A stretch of 64,000 nucleotides of DNA from Reticulitermes speratus (taxonomy: Eukaryota > Arthropoda > Insecta > Blattodea > Rhinotermitidae): positions 310,001 to 374,000 of the forward strand of contig JAJKFL010000001.1 of the NCBI GenBank assembly GCA_021186555.1, read 5' to 3'. The position numbers and the translations under genes are program-made. The notes beneath the pieces were generated by a model that worked only from the letters and a program-made list of their open reading frames with translations, had not been told where the DNA came from and did no database searches. How positions within the stretch are numbered: the stretch's first letter is position 1; each line of letters starts with the position of its first letter. This document shows positions 36,797 to 48,582 of the stretch, in pieces.

Positions 36797-37434
36797 AAGA
36801 CTCAGTCCGTACCGCGCAGTAAACACACTACGTCTCAGTTATACAAACCAGTCAGTTAATGCTGTTTGTTCTGAGATCCACACAAAACACATAAATACAG
36901 TCCGTACCGCGCAGTAAACACACTCCTTCTCAGTTATACAAACCAGTCAGTTAATGTTGTACAGTGAAATAATCGCTGTTTGTTCTGAGATCCACACAAA
37001 ACACATAAATACAGTCCGTACCGCGCAGTAAACACACTCCTTCTCAGTTATACAAACCAGTCAGTTAATGTTGTACAGTGAAATAATCGCTGTTTGTTCT
37101 GAGATCCACACAAAAACACATAAATACAGTCCGTACCGCGCAGTAAACACACTCCGTCTCAGTTATACAAACCAGTCAGTTAATGTTGTACAGTGAAATA
37201 ATCGCTGTTTGTTCTGAGATCCACACAAAACACATAAATACAGTCCGTACCGCGCAGTAAACACACTACGTCTCAGTTATACAAACCAGTCAGTTAATGT
37301 TGTACAGTGAAATAATCGCTGTTTGTTCTGAGATCCACACAAAACACATAAATACACTGTGTGGGCAGAACGTAGAATTGTTGAATGTTAAACGTGGTGG
37401 TACATATAGTAACCACTGGGCTTTAAAGTGTTAA
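36797..37434 (-). mobile_element. 114-bp-repeat element, copy 2b (about five units)
   Basis: It begins AAAGACTCAGTCCGTACCGC and ends GTAACCACTGGGCTTTAA at 37434, the inverted left end. There are five units, the first with a deletion of about 19 bp (GTTAATGCTGTTTGTTCTGA joins directly). It lies in tandem with copy 2a, in the same orientation. Confidence 0.8.
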
Positions 37435-37907
37435 TATTTCGTCACTGAGAAGTTTTGAACTACTGGCCTATGCGGCACCCCTTCTAAGCTGTGGCTACAT
37501 AAACAGCAGCGTCGTCACAGACAGCTGACTCCAATTCTCCTCATCAACAGCAATAATGCAGGTCAAACATTCAGCTACCGAACTGTCAGAAAATGAGTCG
37601 CCTCTGACAGAGGATTTATGTAAATGACAGCACACACTTCACGAAAGCAATCATCAATTTCAAAATGTCAGACGGTTTTCACGGCACGCCCACAAGAAAA
37701 GTACGGCTTTCCCCAAATAGATTTTCACAAAACTCACAGCATTACGCACATCTCTTATACCAAATTTCATCTAAATTAGACCATAAACGTGGACAGTACG
37801 CATACAAATTCACTGACGCCCTCCGTAAAGTACGGCCTTCACTGCTCCGACTTTCAAGAAACAATACTCAGCGGTACTATGTGGGATATCCTGTACCAGA
37901 TAGTATC
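37435..37907. other. Spacer with degenerate local repeats
   Basis: No gene is seen. Phrases such as TTTTCACAAAACTCACAGC (about 37722), CTCCGACTTTCAAGAAACA (about 37843) and, beyond the SINE, CCGACTTTCACAAAACTCAC (about 38263) suggest an old repeat of roughly 120-130 bp that the SINE at 37908-38178 interrupted. A poly-C run lies at about 37916-37925. Confidence 0.4.
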
Positions 37908-38178
37908 TTTTTTTCCCCCCCCCCCAATGGCTCGACAGCCCCTTGGGGGCCTAGGCCGCCTCATGTTTCGAGGCTTCACGATCACACTCAGACACACCAC
38001 ACTCGGTAGGACTCCTCTGGACGAGTGATCAGCCCGTCGCACAGACCTCTACCTGACAACACACAACTCTCACAAGAGACAGACATCCATGCCATAGGCG
38101 GGATTCGAACCCGCGATCCCGGCAAGCGAGCGGCTGCAGACCCACGCCTTAGACCGCGCGGCCAATGGGATCGGCACG
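37908..38178 (-). mobile_element. tRNA-derived SINE, family B
   Basis: On the minus strand the head reads ATTGGCCGCGCGGTCTAAGG (A-box region) and, about 35 bases on, CGCGGGTTCGAATCCCGCC (a perfect GGTTCGAATCC B box). The layout, with an extra variable arm between the boxes, resembles a leucine- or serine-type tRNA. The body continues (GGCATGGATGTCTGTCTC, GAGGCGGCCTAGGCCCCC) to a G-rich and A-rich tail at about 37908-37925. It lacks a clean 3' tRNA end, so it is a SINE and not a tRNA gene. Ends are approximate. Confidence 0.7.
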
Positions 38179-38353
38179 GATTGTATCTAAGTCGGACTAA
38201 AATGTACAAAATACGGGCAAACGCTCACTTACTTCAAAAAAGCAAAGTACAGTTGCCACCGGACCGACTTTCACAAAACTCACAACTGACTGACGTCTAT
38301 ATGGATATCGTCTGTTCCGAATTCCACCCAAATCCGTCAAGGTATATGGAAAG

Positions 38354-38817
38354 TCATTCATTATGCAGTCTGTCTTACGACAGGTCTGTAGCCTCTTGTA
38401 AAGCGAGTTCTCCACAGTGCGATCTAGTGCTTCCTTTTTCAATTTACAGTATCTTCTCTTTTCCTTAAGGTCATCCAGTAGCTACTTACGTCTTCTCCCT
38501 CGTCTTCCCGTCATTTCTATCCTTCCCTCTAACTTTCCTTCAATCACATGTTTCAGAAGGCAGTTTCTACGCAAGATGTGACCAATCCAGTTAGCCTTTC
38601 TTCTTTTTATTGTATGTACGATATTCCTCTCCTCCTTCACTCTATGTAATACTTCTTCATTTCTCACACGATCGGTCCAACCGATCTTCTCCATTCTTCT
38701 CCAGCACCACATATCAAAACTTTCCAGATACTTCTGATCCACTTTCCCAAGTGTCCACGTTTCAGCACCACACAAAGCTACGCTCCAAATGTAGCACTTT
38801 ACTAGTTTCTTACTTAA
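38354..38817 (-). pseudogene. RTE-like LINE, 3' half of the interrupted copy
   Basis: Minus-strand translation runs KKLVKCYIWSVALCGAETW, then a conserved WCWRRMEKIGWTDRVRNEEV segment, ANWIGHILRRNCLLKHVIEG and TGRRGRRRK, then after a frameshift LKKEALDRTV. This is the region that follows the RT palm in RTE-like ORF2 proteins. The minus-strand sequence upstream is the tail of an inserted LINE; the missing 5' half of the same protein is found at 43881-45335. The two halves join within a few codons of each other. The 3' end at CATTCATTATGCAGTCTG matches the fragment at 29359. Confidence 0.82.
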
Positions 38818-38848
<31 letters not shown>

Positions 38849-38861
38849 TACTGCAATTGGG

Positions 38862-41800
38862 TTTTCACCCGGTGGCAGTAGTCCTTACACTAGTACACAC
38901 AATACAAATGTTTTCACCCGGTGGCAGTAGTCCTTACACTAGTACACACAATACAAATGTTTTCACCCGGTGGCAGTAGTCCTTACACTAGTACACACAA
39001 TACAAATGTTTTCACCCGGTGGCAGTAGTCCTTACACTAGTACACACAATACAAATGTTTTCACCCGGTGGCAGTAGTCCTTACACTATTACACACAATA
39101 CAAATGTTTTCACCCGGTGGCAGTAGTCCTTACACTAGTACACACAATACAAATGTTTTCACCCGGTGGCAGTAGTCCTTACACTAGTACACACAATACA
39201 AATGTTTTCACCCGGTGGCAGTAGTCCTTACACTAGTACACACAATACAAATGTTTTCACCCGGTGGCAGTAGTCCTTACACTAGTACACACAATACAAA
39301 TGTTTTCACCCGGTGGCAGTAGTCCTTACACTAGTACACACAATACAAATGTTTTCACCCGGTGGCAGTAGTCCTTACACTAGTACACACAATACAAATG
39401 TTTTCACCCGGTGGCAGTAGTCCTTACACTAGTACACACAATACAAATGTTTTCACCCGGTGGCAGTAGTCCTTACACTAGTACACACAATACAAATGTT
39501 TTCACCCGGTGGCAGTAGTCCTTACACAGTACACACAATACAAATGTTTTCACCCGGTGGCAGTAGTCCTTACACTAATTTACACACACAATACAAATGT
39601 TTTTCACCCGGTGGCAGTAGTCCTTACACTAGTACACACAATACAAATGTTTTCACCCGGTGGCAGTAGTCCTTACACTAGTACACACAATACAAATGTT
39701 TTCACACCGGTGGCAGTAGTCCTTACACTAGTACACACAATACAAATGTTTTCACCCGGTGGCAGAGTCCTTACACAGTTAACACCAATACAAAGTTTTC
39801 ACCCGGTGCAGTATCATTTACACTAGTACCACAATACAAATGTTTTCAACCCAGTGGCAGTAGTCCTTACACAGTACACACAATACAAATGTTTTCACCC
39901 GGTGGCAGTAGTCCTTACACTAGTACACACAATACAAATGTTTTCACCCGGTGGCAGTAGTCCTTACACTAGTACACACAATACAAATGTTTTCACCCGG
40001 TGGCAGTAGTCCTTACAAGTTACACACAATCAAATGTTTTCACCGTGGCAGTAGTTCCTTACACTAGTACACACAATACAAATGTTTTCACCCGGTGGCA
40101 GTAGTCCTTACACTAGTACACACACAATACAAATGTTTTCACCCGGTGGCAGTAGTCCTTACACAGTACACACAATACAAATGTTTTCACCCGGTGGCAG
40201 TAGTCCTTACACTATACACACAATACAAATGTTTTCACCCGTGGCAGTAGTCCTTACACAGTACACACAATACAAATGTTTTCACCCGTGCAGTGCAATA
40301 GTTCCACTACAAGTTACCTGCATAGTCTACACTTACACACAATACAAATGTTTTCACCCGGTGGCAGTAGTCCCTTACTCATTACACACAATACAAATGT
40401 TTTCACCCGGTGGCAGTAGTCCTTACACTAGTACACACAATACAAATGTTTTCACCCGGTGGCAGTAGTCCTTACACAGTACACACAATACAAATGTTTT
40501 CACCCGGGTGGCAGTAGTCCTTACACAGTACACACAATACAAAGTTTTCACCCGGTGGCAGTAGTCCTTACACTAGTACACACAATACAAATGTTTTCAC
40601 CCGGTGGCAGTAGTCCTTACACTAGTACACACAATACAAATGTTTTCACCCGGTGGCAGTAGTCTTACACATACACACAATACAAATGTTTTCACCCGGT
40701 GGCATAGTCTTACACAGTACACACAATACAAATGTTTCACCCGGTGGCAGTAGTCTCTACACAGTACACACATACAAATGTTTCCACCCGGTGGCAGTAG
40801 TCCTTACACAGTACACACAATACAAATGTTTCACCCGGTGGCAGTAGTCCTTACACTAGTACACACAATACAAATGTTTTCACCCGGTGGCAGTAGTCCT
40901 TACACTAGTACACACAATACAAATGTTTTCACCGGTGGCAGTAGTCCTTACACTAGTACACACAATACAATGTTTTCACCGTGGCATATCCTTACACGTT
41001 CACACAATACAATTTTTCACCCGGTGGCAGTAGTCTTACACGTACACACAATACAAATGTTTTCACCGGTGGCAGTAGTCCTTACACAGTACACACAATA
41101 CAAATGTTTTCACCCGGTGGCAGTAGTCCTTACACTAGTACACACAATACAAATGTTTTCACCGGTGGCAGTAGTCCTTACACAGTACACACAATACAAA
41201 TGTTTTCACCCGGTGGCAGTAGTCCTTACACTAGTACACACAATACAAATGTTTTCACCCGTGGCAGTAGTCCTTACACAGTACACACAATACAAATGTT
41301 TTCACCCGGTGGCAGTAGTCCTTACACAGTACACACAATACAAATGTTTTCACCGGTGGCAGTAGTCCTTACACAGTACACAATACAAATGTTTCACCCG
41401 GTGGCAGTAGTCCTTACACAGTACACACAATACAAATGTTTTCACCCGGTGGCAGTAGTCCTTACACTAGTACACACAATACAAATGTTTTCACCCGGTG
41501 GCAGTAGCTTCCCATTACACAGTACACACAATACAAATGTTTTCACCCGGTGGCAGTAGTCCTTACACTAGTACACACAATACAAATGTTTTCACCCGGT
41601 GGCAGTAGTCCTTACACTAGTACACACAATACAAATGTTTTCACCCGGTGGCAGTAGTCCTTACACTAGTACACACAATACAAATGTTTTCACCCGGTGG
41701 CAGTAGTCCTTACACTAGTACACACAATACAAATGTTTTCACCCGGTGGCAGTAGTCCTTACACTAGTACACACAATACAAATGTTTTCACCCGGTGGCA

Positions 41801-42155
41801 GTAGTCCTTACACAGTACACACAATACAAATGTTTTCACCCGGTGGCAGTAGTCCTTACACTAGTACACACAATACAAATGTTTTCACCGTGGCAGTAGT
41901 CCTTACACAGTACACACAATACAAATGTTTCACCCGTGCAGTAGTCCTTACACAGTACACACAATACAAGTTTTCACCCGTGGCAGTAGTCACTTACACT
42001 AGTACACACAATACAATGTTTCACCCGGTGCGTAGTCCTTACACTATTAACACAATACAAATGTTTCACCCGGGGCAGTAGTCCTTACACAGTACACACA
42101 ATACAATGTTTTCACCCGTGCAGTAGTCCTTACACTAGTACACACAATACAAATG
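38862..42155 (-). repeat. Minisatellite, 49-bp unit, about 67 copies, in a LINE 3' UTR
   Basis: Plus-strand unit: TTTTCACCCGGTGGCAGTAG, TCCTTACACTAGTACACACA, ATACAAATG. The first dozen copies (38870-39520) are almost identical; the middle (39520-41560) has many one- to five-base deletions, and copies at 41560-41870 are uniform again. The last unit merges into the LINE 3' terminus (GGTGAAAACCCAATTGCAG on the minus strand), which shows the unit was derived from the LINE's own 3' end. Open plus-strand frames are repeat effects. Confidence 0.95.
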
Positions 42156-42159
42156 GACA

Positions 42160-42600
42160 TATAAATATACATAAAAATAACAATACAAAACAAACTATAC
42201 ACAATTACAAAACAAAATACATACAGTAAATACAAGTACATACATTAGAACATCGTACACACATTACAAAAACATCCACACCTTACAAAAGCATCCACAC
42301 CTTACAAAAGCATTCACCCTTACAAAAACATCCACACCTTACAAAAACATCCACACCTTACAAAAACACCTATACACAATACAAGAAAAAAGAACACACA
42401 CGCACATTACAAAAAACACCCACACATTAGTTAATTTCAGTGCGTTAGAATATCCTCAGTATAAAGTCAGACCAAAGTACATGATAATTATATCCCCCAA
42501 GAACTTAATTCACTTCACTTCACTTCGAAACCAAAGCACTTCACTTCACATCACTTCACACTCCTTCACTTCACATCCCTTATTTTTATTTAATCCTCAC
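42160..42600 (-). repeat. Degenerate short repeats in LINE 3' UTR
   Basis: At 42255-42375 a 19-20-bp unit (ACCTTACAAAAACATCCAC) repeats about six times with changes. At 42507-42580 an ACTTC/CACTTCACTTC pentamer run occurs. Both lie between the LINE stop codon (42611 side) and the 49-bp array, so they are read as 3' UTR of the same element. Confidence 0.65.
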
Positions 42601-42610
42601 TTAAAAATCC

Positions 42611-43880
42611 TTAGCTTGTAATGACTTTCTTGACCCTTTTTCTAAAAGTGCTTAATTTACAGGGGAAAGTCGCTAGTACGCTTGGAGGTAATTGGTTCCA
42701 GCTTTTTATGGTCCTATTTACAAAGGAATATTTACCTACATCTGTTCTTTGTTTCCTAGTCCTAATTTTCCGACTATGATCGTCCCTACCTAGGTAACAT
42801 GGATTTAGCAGTCTATCCCCTATCGTTTTCCAAGCCCGTCCCCCGGTGTATGCTTTGAAAAGGGCGCATATTCGGGCTATCGCTCTACGCTGTGTCAATG
42901 TTTCCCAACCCGATTCATTTGTATTATTTGCAAATTTTGCCGCTCTCTTTTGCACGCGATTCAAAGCGCTTACCTGACCTTCTCTGTATGGGTCCCAACA
43001 CACCGCTCCATACTCAAGTATCGGTCTCACAAGTGCCGTATAAGCTAAACGTTTCGTATTATTATTTGCCCTTTTGAGTATACGCATTACGAAATGAAGA
43101 GCCTTCCATGATTTTCTTAGTGTATAATTTACATGATCTGCCCAGCTTAGCTCGCTGCGTATAATTATTCCTAAATACTTAAAGCTATTTGCCTCTGGAA
43201 TTAGTTGATCCCCAATACAATACCTCAGTGTACCTTTCACCCTAGCTCTATTGAAGCTTAATGCTTTACTTTTACCTGGATTTATCCTCATTTCATTTTC
43301 AACCGCCCATTCCCCTAATCTATTTAAGTCTGTCTGCAAATTTTCAATGTCACTACTATCGATTATCCTCCTGTATATTATACAATCATCAGCGAAAAGC
43401 CGTATATTTGACTCAATGTTTTTCCAAATATCATTAACATAAGCGAGGAACAGCAACGGACCTAATACGCTCCCTTGCGGTACTCCCGACGTTACTCTGA
43501 CTTCATCAGATAGTTGTCCGTCTACTCTAACTCTTTGCGAACGCCCTAAGAGAAATTCCTTTATCCATACCACTACCCTCAAGTCCACTCCGGTTTCCGC
43601 AATTTTTGTAAGCAGCCTATCATGTGGGACTAAATCAAAAGCCTTTGAAAAATCTATTATAATCGCGTCAGTCCTGACTCCCTCGTCCAGTGAATCAGCA
43701 ATATCTTGACAAACTGTGACTACTTGACTTTCGCATGAGTACCCTGGTCTAAATCCATGCTGACCCTCATATAACCACTCACTTATTTCCCAGACTTGCC
43801 TTAGATACCCTGCTATAACGTGCTCCATTTGTTTGCAAACTACTGAGGTTAAACTGACCGGTCTATAGTTTCCCAGTTTG
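42611..43880 (-). CDS. Partial jockey-superfamily reverse transcriptase ORF
   Basis: The C-terminal part of ORF2 of a non-LTR retrotransposon copies element RNA into DNA at the insertion site. Visible in order: NYRPVSLTSVVCKQMEHVI (RT block 1-2), QHGFRPGYSCESQ, IIDFSKAFDLVPHDRLL (catalytic D in block 3), GVPQGSVLGPLLFLAYVND (block 4), LFADD (catalytic pair, codons at 43387-43398), then a C-terminal region ending SWNQLPPSVLATFPCKLSTF and a stop at 42611. The endonuclease and the start of RT are missing, so it is 5'-truncated, but about 420 codons carry no stop or frameshift. The frame runs upstream without a break into RTE-like RT sequence to 44188, making a chimeric open frame. Jockey versus CR1/L2-type clade is not resolved. 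Confidence 0.85.
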
Positions 43881-45335
43881 CTGGTGAAAAGATTCTTCTT
43901 GTTGAATGCTGCTTTTGCTATGGCAATTCTACATTTAATTTCACGTGTACAGCTTGCATCGTTTGTTATAATGCTGCCCAAATAATTGAAATATTCCACA
44001 TTCTCCAATTGCTTTTGATCTATCACAATTTCCATTGAGGACAGTTGCCTTGAGATTCTCATTACCTTAGTTTTTCCCACATTCATTTCCATTCCATAAC
44101 GTCTTCCAATTTCACTCAGTCTATCAACCACACCCTGTAGCACCGTTTCTTCCCTAGCCAGTAGCACAAGGTCATCTGCATATCTCACAGTGCCAATTAC
44201 TTGTCCTCCTATTTTGAAGTCTCCAAACCCTTCAAGAGCTTCCTTGGTAAGTTATTCGCTGTATAAGTTGAACAGAATCGGCGACAAACAGCAACCTTGT
44301 CTAACTCCTCTTCCAATCTTCACACTCCTCGTCTCCCACTGGTCCAGTCGTATTTTGACACTCTGTTCCATGTACAATTTGCCGATCAATCTTCTCTCAC
44401 GCCAGTCTATCCCAATCCCCTTTAGGATCTGCATTAATTTGGTCCAGTTACACAGTCAAATGCCTTCTGCCAGTCCATCAAGCAAGCACACAATTCCTCA
44501 TCTATGACCAAGATTCGTTCTGATATTATTCTCAGCATCCCAATCGCACCTCTAGTTCCTTTTCCTCTCCTAAATCCAAACTGATCTTCTCCAAGCACAT
44601 CCTCTGTCTTCCTTTCAATCCTCCTTCTAAGTATCCTCGCTACTATCTTTGCTGATTGTGCGATGGTCGCTGCATTTTGTAGCTTTGGGCTTCTTCTTTA
44701 AGGCAATCATTGTAACTTCAATAAAATCTCTGGGCCATTCTCCAGTTACATATATGCTGTTGATCATCTGTGTCATTAGCCTTAGACCACCTTCTCCCAA
44801 CAATTTGAGTACATCCCCAGGTATATCATCATCTCCTGTAGCCTTCTTACCCCTCATCTCCTTGACAGCGTTTCCACTTCACTTTGCAAAATATAAGGGC
44901 CTTTCTGGTCTTCATCTACTTCAGCTTCAGGTTCGACTTCTAGGTGTTCTGGTCGATTAGCTCGATCGTAGAGCTCTGTGATATAATTCTCCCAAATTTG
45001 CAATACTCGTCTCTGATTTATTATTATATTGCCTTGAGAATCTTCGATGCCAATGTTTTCAATCCCACGGTTTTCTTTCCAACCTAGTTCCTTTGTCTTC
45101 ATGTACATTAAATCATAACGTCCTGTTCTTTGAAATTCTATGATCTCGTCGCTTATGCTCTCCAGATATTTCTTCTTGGCGTTGTCCTTGGCTCTTTTCA
45201 ATTCGTTCCTCAGTCTTCTGTAGTTCTTCCTTCCTTTTTTGTTGACATTCTTCCATTTCCTTCGTTCATCGATTTTACTGCTCATCTCCTGCAAGCCTTA
45301 AAACTCTGCATTTACCCAAGGATTACAGTCATGTT
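43881..45335 (-). pseudogene. RTE-like LINE ORF2, 5' half of the interrupted copy
   Basis: On the minus strand from about 45294: a basic linker with RNELKRAKDNAKKKYLES, then KKATGDDDIPGDVLKLLGEG (RT entry motif), FIEVTMIALKKKPKATKCSD, then GRGVRQGCCLSPILFNLYSE (RT block 4) followed by an in-frame stop near 44252, then VRYADDLVLLAREETVLQGV (catalytic YADD, codons at 44171-44182), GMEMNVGKTKVMRISRQ and AAFNKKNLFTSKL at the insertion point. At least two frameshifts and one stop disrupt it. The endonuclease domain is absent: the 5' end is cut off near 45335, where the 30-bp array begins. The 3' half is at 38354-38817. Confidence 0.82.
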
Positions 45336-45347
45336 ACCTCGCATGTT

Positions 45348-46123
45348 GCGCAGCTATACAACTCTTACTGCCATAAAGCGCAGCTATACAACTCTTACTG
45401 CCATAAAGCGCAGCTATACAACTCTTACTGCCATAAAGCGCAGCTATACAACTCTTACTGCCATAAAGCGCAGCTATACAACTCTTACTGCCATAAAGCG
45501 CAGCTATACAACTCTTACTGCCATAAAGCGCAGCTATACAACTCTTACTGCCATAAAGCGCAGCTATACAACTCTTACTGCCATAAAGCGCAGCTATACA
45601 ACTCCTACTGCCATAAAGCGCAGCTATACAACTCTTACTGCCATAAAGCGCAGCTATACAACTCTTACTGCCATAAAGCGCAGCTATACAACTCTTACTG
45701 CCATAAAGCGCAGCTATATAACTCTTACTGCCATAAAGCGCAGCTATACAACTCTTACTGCCATAAAGCGCAGCTATACAACTCTTACTGCCATAAAGCG
45801 CAGCTATACAACTCCTACTGCCATAAAGCGCAGCTATACAACTCTTACTGCCATAAAGCGCAGCTATACAACTCTTACTGCCATAAAGCGCAGCTATACA
45901 ACTCTTACTGCCATAAAGCGCAGCTATACAACTCTACTGCCATAAAGCGCAGCTATACAACTCTTACTGCCATAAAGCGCAGCTATACAACTCTTACTGC
46001 CATAAAGCGCAGCTATACAACTCTTACTGCCATAAAGCGCAGCTATACAACTCTACTGCCATAAAGCGCAGCTATACAACTCTTACTGCCATAAAGCGCA
46101 GCTATACAACTCTTACTGCCATA
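45348..46123. repeat. Minisatellite, 30-bp unit, about 26 copies
   Basis: The unit is GCGCAGCTATACAACTCTTA followed by CTGCCATAAA. It is nearly invariant; two units lack one T (CTCTACTG), and a few have CTCCTAC or TATATAAC. The period is a multiple of three, so one plus-strand frame stays open (YTTLTAIKRS words). It adjoins the truncated 5' end of the RTE-like LINE. Confidence 0.97.
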
Positions 46124-47417
46124 AACAACCAGCGATGTTCCAGCCGGACGACTAAACGACGCACGGTGGCGCCTAACATTTGTGGGTCATCATTACGGAA
46201 GGTGCTTCTGGTGCCTGGGGTTCTGAGGTGGCGTCTCGATGTACAACGGTCCTGAGATCGTAATAGCGATTGTCATTTTGTGTTTTCTGAATCAACGGAG
46301 CCTAGAAGTACAACTGTCAGCAACTGAGGACCCGCGATTTTTTATTACAGAAGGGGTCCTCACATTCGAAAAATCTGACACCGCTGCGCTAAACTGCGTG
46401 TTACTCCCGTCTCACAATTTCGCGCGATCGCCATCACTGTAAAGCGCGGTGCACAGATGGCGTAGCGCTCACGACGTTTCATCAGTATCGGCCAAATAAT
46501 GTAACACTTGCAATACGGACACACAGCGCGGTAGTTTTGTAACAATGGTGTTGTCCTTAACAACGGGAAACAGGCTAAATGAGTCCAATCGGTTGTCCAT
46601 ATGACTGACATCGTGCAGTCTGGTAGATGGCTACCAACGTGCCAGAGGAGAGATGGCTGCAGTATGGCTCTCCGCAACGTCGATAAGCACACACCAGTCT
46701 GCACGGTGTCAGAACCCAGAACAGTGTAATGCGGAGGCGTGACGCTGCGTCGTTGGACGATCGGTTTCCGACGTCTCGGAAGAACATGTTGCTGTTATTC
46801 GCAACGGTCAACTGGACCGAGAATAAAGAGAATAGCGGAGTTACAACGAATGGAGTTAGGCGACTTTTCTTTCCAATGAAAGATGTGATTTCTGTGAAGG
46901 CCGAGTGCCACAACCGTAACGACATAAATACACGCTGTACTTCCTGGAAGCAACAAAAATGGCGGACTGTGCGCCGGAAGAAAGCCCGCTCTTACGTAAG
47001 CTGCATTGTTTGTGGGCTACACGCGATGATGGCCTTGCGATCTGCACACGTCTGGGCATCCCCACAATTTAACTTTATAATTCCGCGGATCACCGAATGA
47101 AGCGTTGCCGGGTTCAAACGCCGGCGGCTCAAGGACTGTCCTGGCTAGGTTTTTGTGGTGGAGGATCATTAATTTATCTGACAAATACTTACTGCCGGAT
47201 TGTTTATCGTATTAATGTAGCCCACTCAGCCGACTGCCCACATGTGTGGCGAGTAGCAGCGGGAAGTTGAAACCAACAGTTGTCAGATGAAATAAGGACC
47301 TTGCATCTGAAGTCAGGCCACGACAACTTCCTTCCACGCTGCCTGGCCGTTCCGAGGCGAGCCTAGCAGCGACCACGCCGTGCCGACTGCAGCTACAAGT
47401 CAGGATTCAGCTTTGCT
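46124..47417. other. Spacer with decayed dispersed repeats
   Basis: No gene is recognised. At 46764-46800 (minus) GAAGAACATGTTGCTGTTA next to GTTTCCGACGTCTCGG is a decayed hammerhead-like copy. The adjoining minus-strand frame (FWVLTPCRLV, then YRRCGEPYCSHL) resembles a dispersed repeat also seen at 63735-63800 (VYQHVGETYCSHLQS). These look like repeat-derived frames and not host exons. Confidence 0.45.
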
Positions 47418-47516
47418 ACTTTACACGGAATAACTAACTAACTAACTAACTCCATGGAGCACAGTGCTTCTTGAGAAGCTAACAGTTCCTCAGCTAGTCA
47501 AGAAATTCCCCGCGTT

Positions 47517-47975
47517 TTATGGAACCCGAAGGTTCATTACCGCACTCACAACAGCCCGCCACCTGTCCCTATCCTGAGCCATATCAATCCAGTCCATGCC
47601 CCCGATCCCACTTCTTGAAAATCCATTTAATTTTATCCTCCCATCTACGCCTGGCTCTTCCAAGTGGTCTCCTTCCCTCAGGTCTCCCCACCAAAATCCT
47701 GTATGCACCTCTCCCCTCACCCATACGTGCTACATGCCCCGCCAACCTCATTCTTCTTGATTTGATCACCCGAATAATAGTTGGTGATGAGTACAGATCA
47801 TTAAGTTCCTCGTTATGTAGTCTTCTCCACTCTCCTGTTACCCCGTCCCTCTTAGGCCCAAATATCCCCCTCAGCACCCTATTCTCGAACACCCTCAGCC
47901 TATGTTCATCCCTCAGTGTGACAGACCAAGTTTCACACCCATACAAAACAACAGGCAAAATTATAGCTCTGTATT
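47517..47975 (-). pseudogene. LINE ORF2 C-terminal region, TTAG-tail family
   Basis: Minus-strand translation: VVLYGCETWSVTLRDEHRLR, VFENRVLRGIFGPKRDG, EWRRLHNEELNDLYSSPTII, MRLAGHVARMGE, RILVGRPEGRRPLGRARRRW, then after a frameshift [20 protein letters not shown] and a stop near 47517. This region follows the RT domain in RTE-like elements. No RT core is present, so this copy could not encode polymerase. A more decayed copy lies at 160-475. The clade is inferred from the YGCETW motif and remains uncertain. Confidence 0.8.
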
Positions 47976-48192
47976 AAGTTGTACCACAGAATCAGTCCAG
48001 GTCCGAGGCTTTGTCAAATGTTTCGTAACACGGTAACTTTTTACAGTGAGAAGTTGTTAGCACCTCGCCCAACTCCCAAGCTGGAGGACCACCCCTTGTC
48101 GGCTGTCCGCGACTGCTTATTCAGTGTATTCGCAGCTACCCTCCATATCCACAGGCCGTTCCTCCATCCGCAACCTGAGGACGCGCCAGCTG

Positions 48193-48582
48193 TGGTGACA
48201 GGGACCGACTTATCGTGGTGACAGGGACCGACTTATCGTGGTGACAGGGACCGACTTATCGTGGTGACAGGGACCGACTTATCGTGGTGACAGGACCGAC
48301 TTAACGTGGTGACAGGGACCGACTTATCGTGGTGACAGGGACCGACTTATCGTGGTGACAGGACCGACTTATCGTGGTGACAGGGACCGACTTATCGTGG
48401 TGACAGGGACCGACTTATCGTGGTGACAGGGACCGACTTAACGTGGTGACAGGGACCGACTTATCGTGGTGACAGGGACCGACTTATCGTGGTGACACGG
48501 ACCGACTTATCGTGGTGACAGGGACCGACTTATCGTGTTGGTGACAGGGACCGACTTATCGTGGTGACAGGGACCGACTTAT
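48193..48582 (-). repeat. Minisatellite, 23-bp unit, about 17 copies
   Basis: The unit is GTGGTGACAGGGACCGACTT followed by ATC. Variants are loss of one G (ACAGGACC), AACG for ATCG, ACACGG, and one GTTGGTG insertion. It sits at the 5' end of the composite retroposon, immediately inside the right-hand direct repeat. Confidence 0.96.

Larger units (their letters stand above)
38818..43880 (-). mobile_element. 5'-truncated jockey-superfamily LINE inserted in an RTE-like LINE
   Basis: Minus-strand order: the partial RT ORF (43880-42611), a 3' UTR with short degenerate repeats (42600-42160), the 49-bp array (42155-38862), a short unique end (CCAATTGCAGTAAA), and an AAT microsatellite tail (38850-38818). 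The tail and the truncated 5' end are what target-primed reverse transcription leaves. The insertion splits the RTE-like protein between FTSKL (43885 side) and LSKKLVKC (38815 side). I see no clean target duplication, and a few codons of target may be missing. At 5.06 kb it is the largest single insertion in the window. Confidence 0.8.

Noticed and set aside
38094-38178. tRNA gene with a perfect B box
   Set aside because: The head is fused to a SINE body and tail and lacks a complete acceptor stem; it is the promoter part of SINE family B.
46575-46925. 116-codon minus-strand frame containing FWVLTPCRLV
   Set aside because: It spans a decayed hammerhead-like repeat and matches repeat-derived words at 63.7 kb; unlikely to be an exon.
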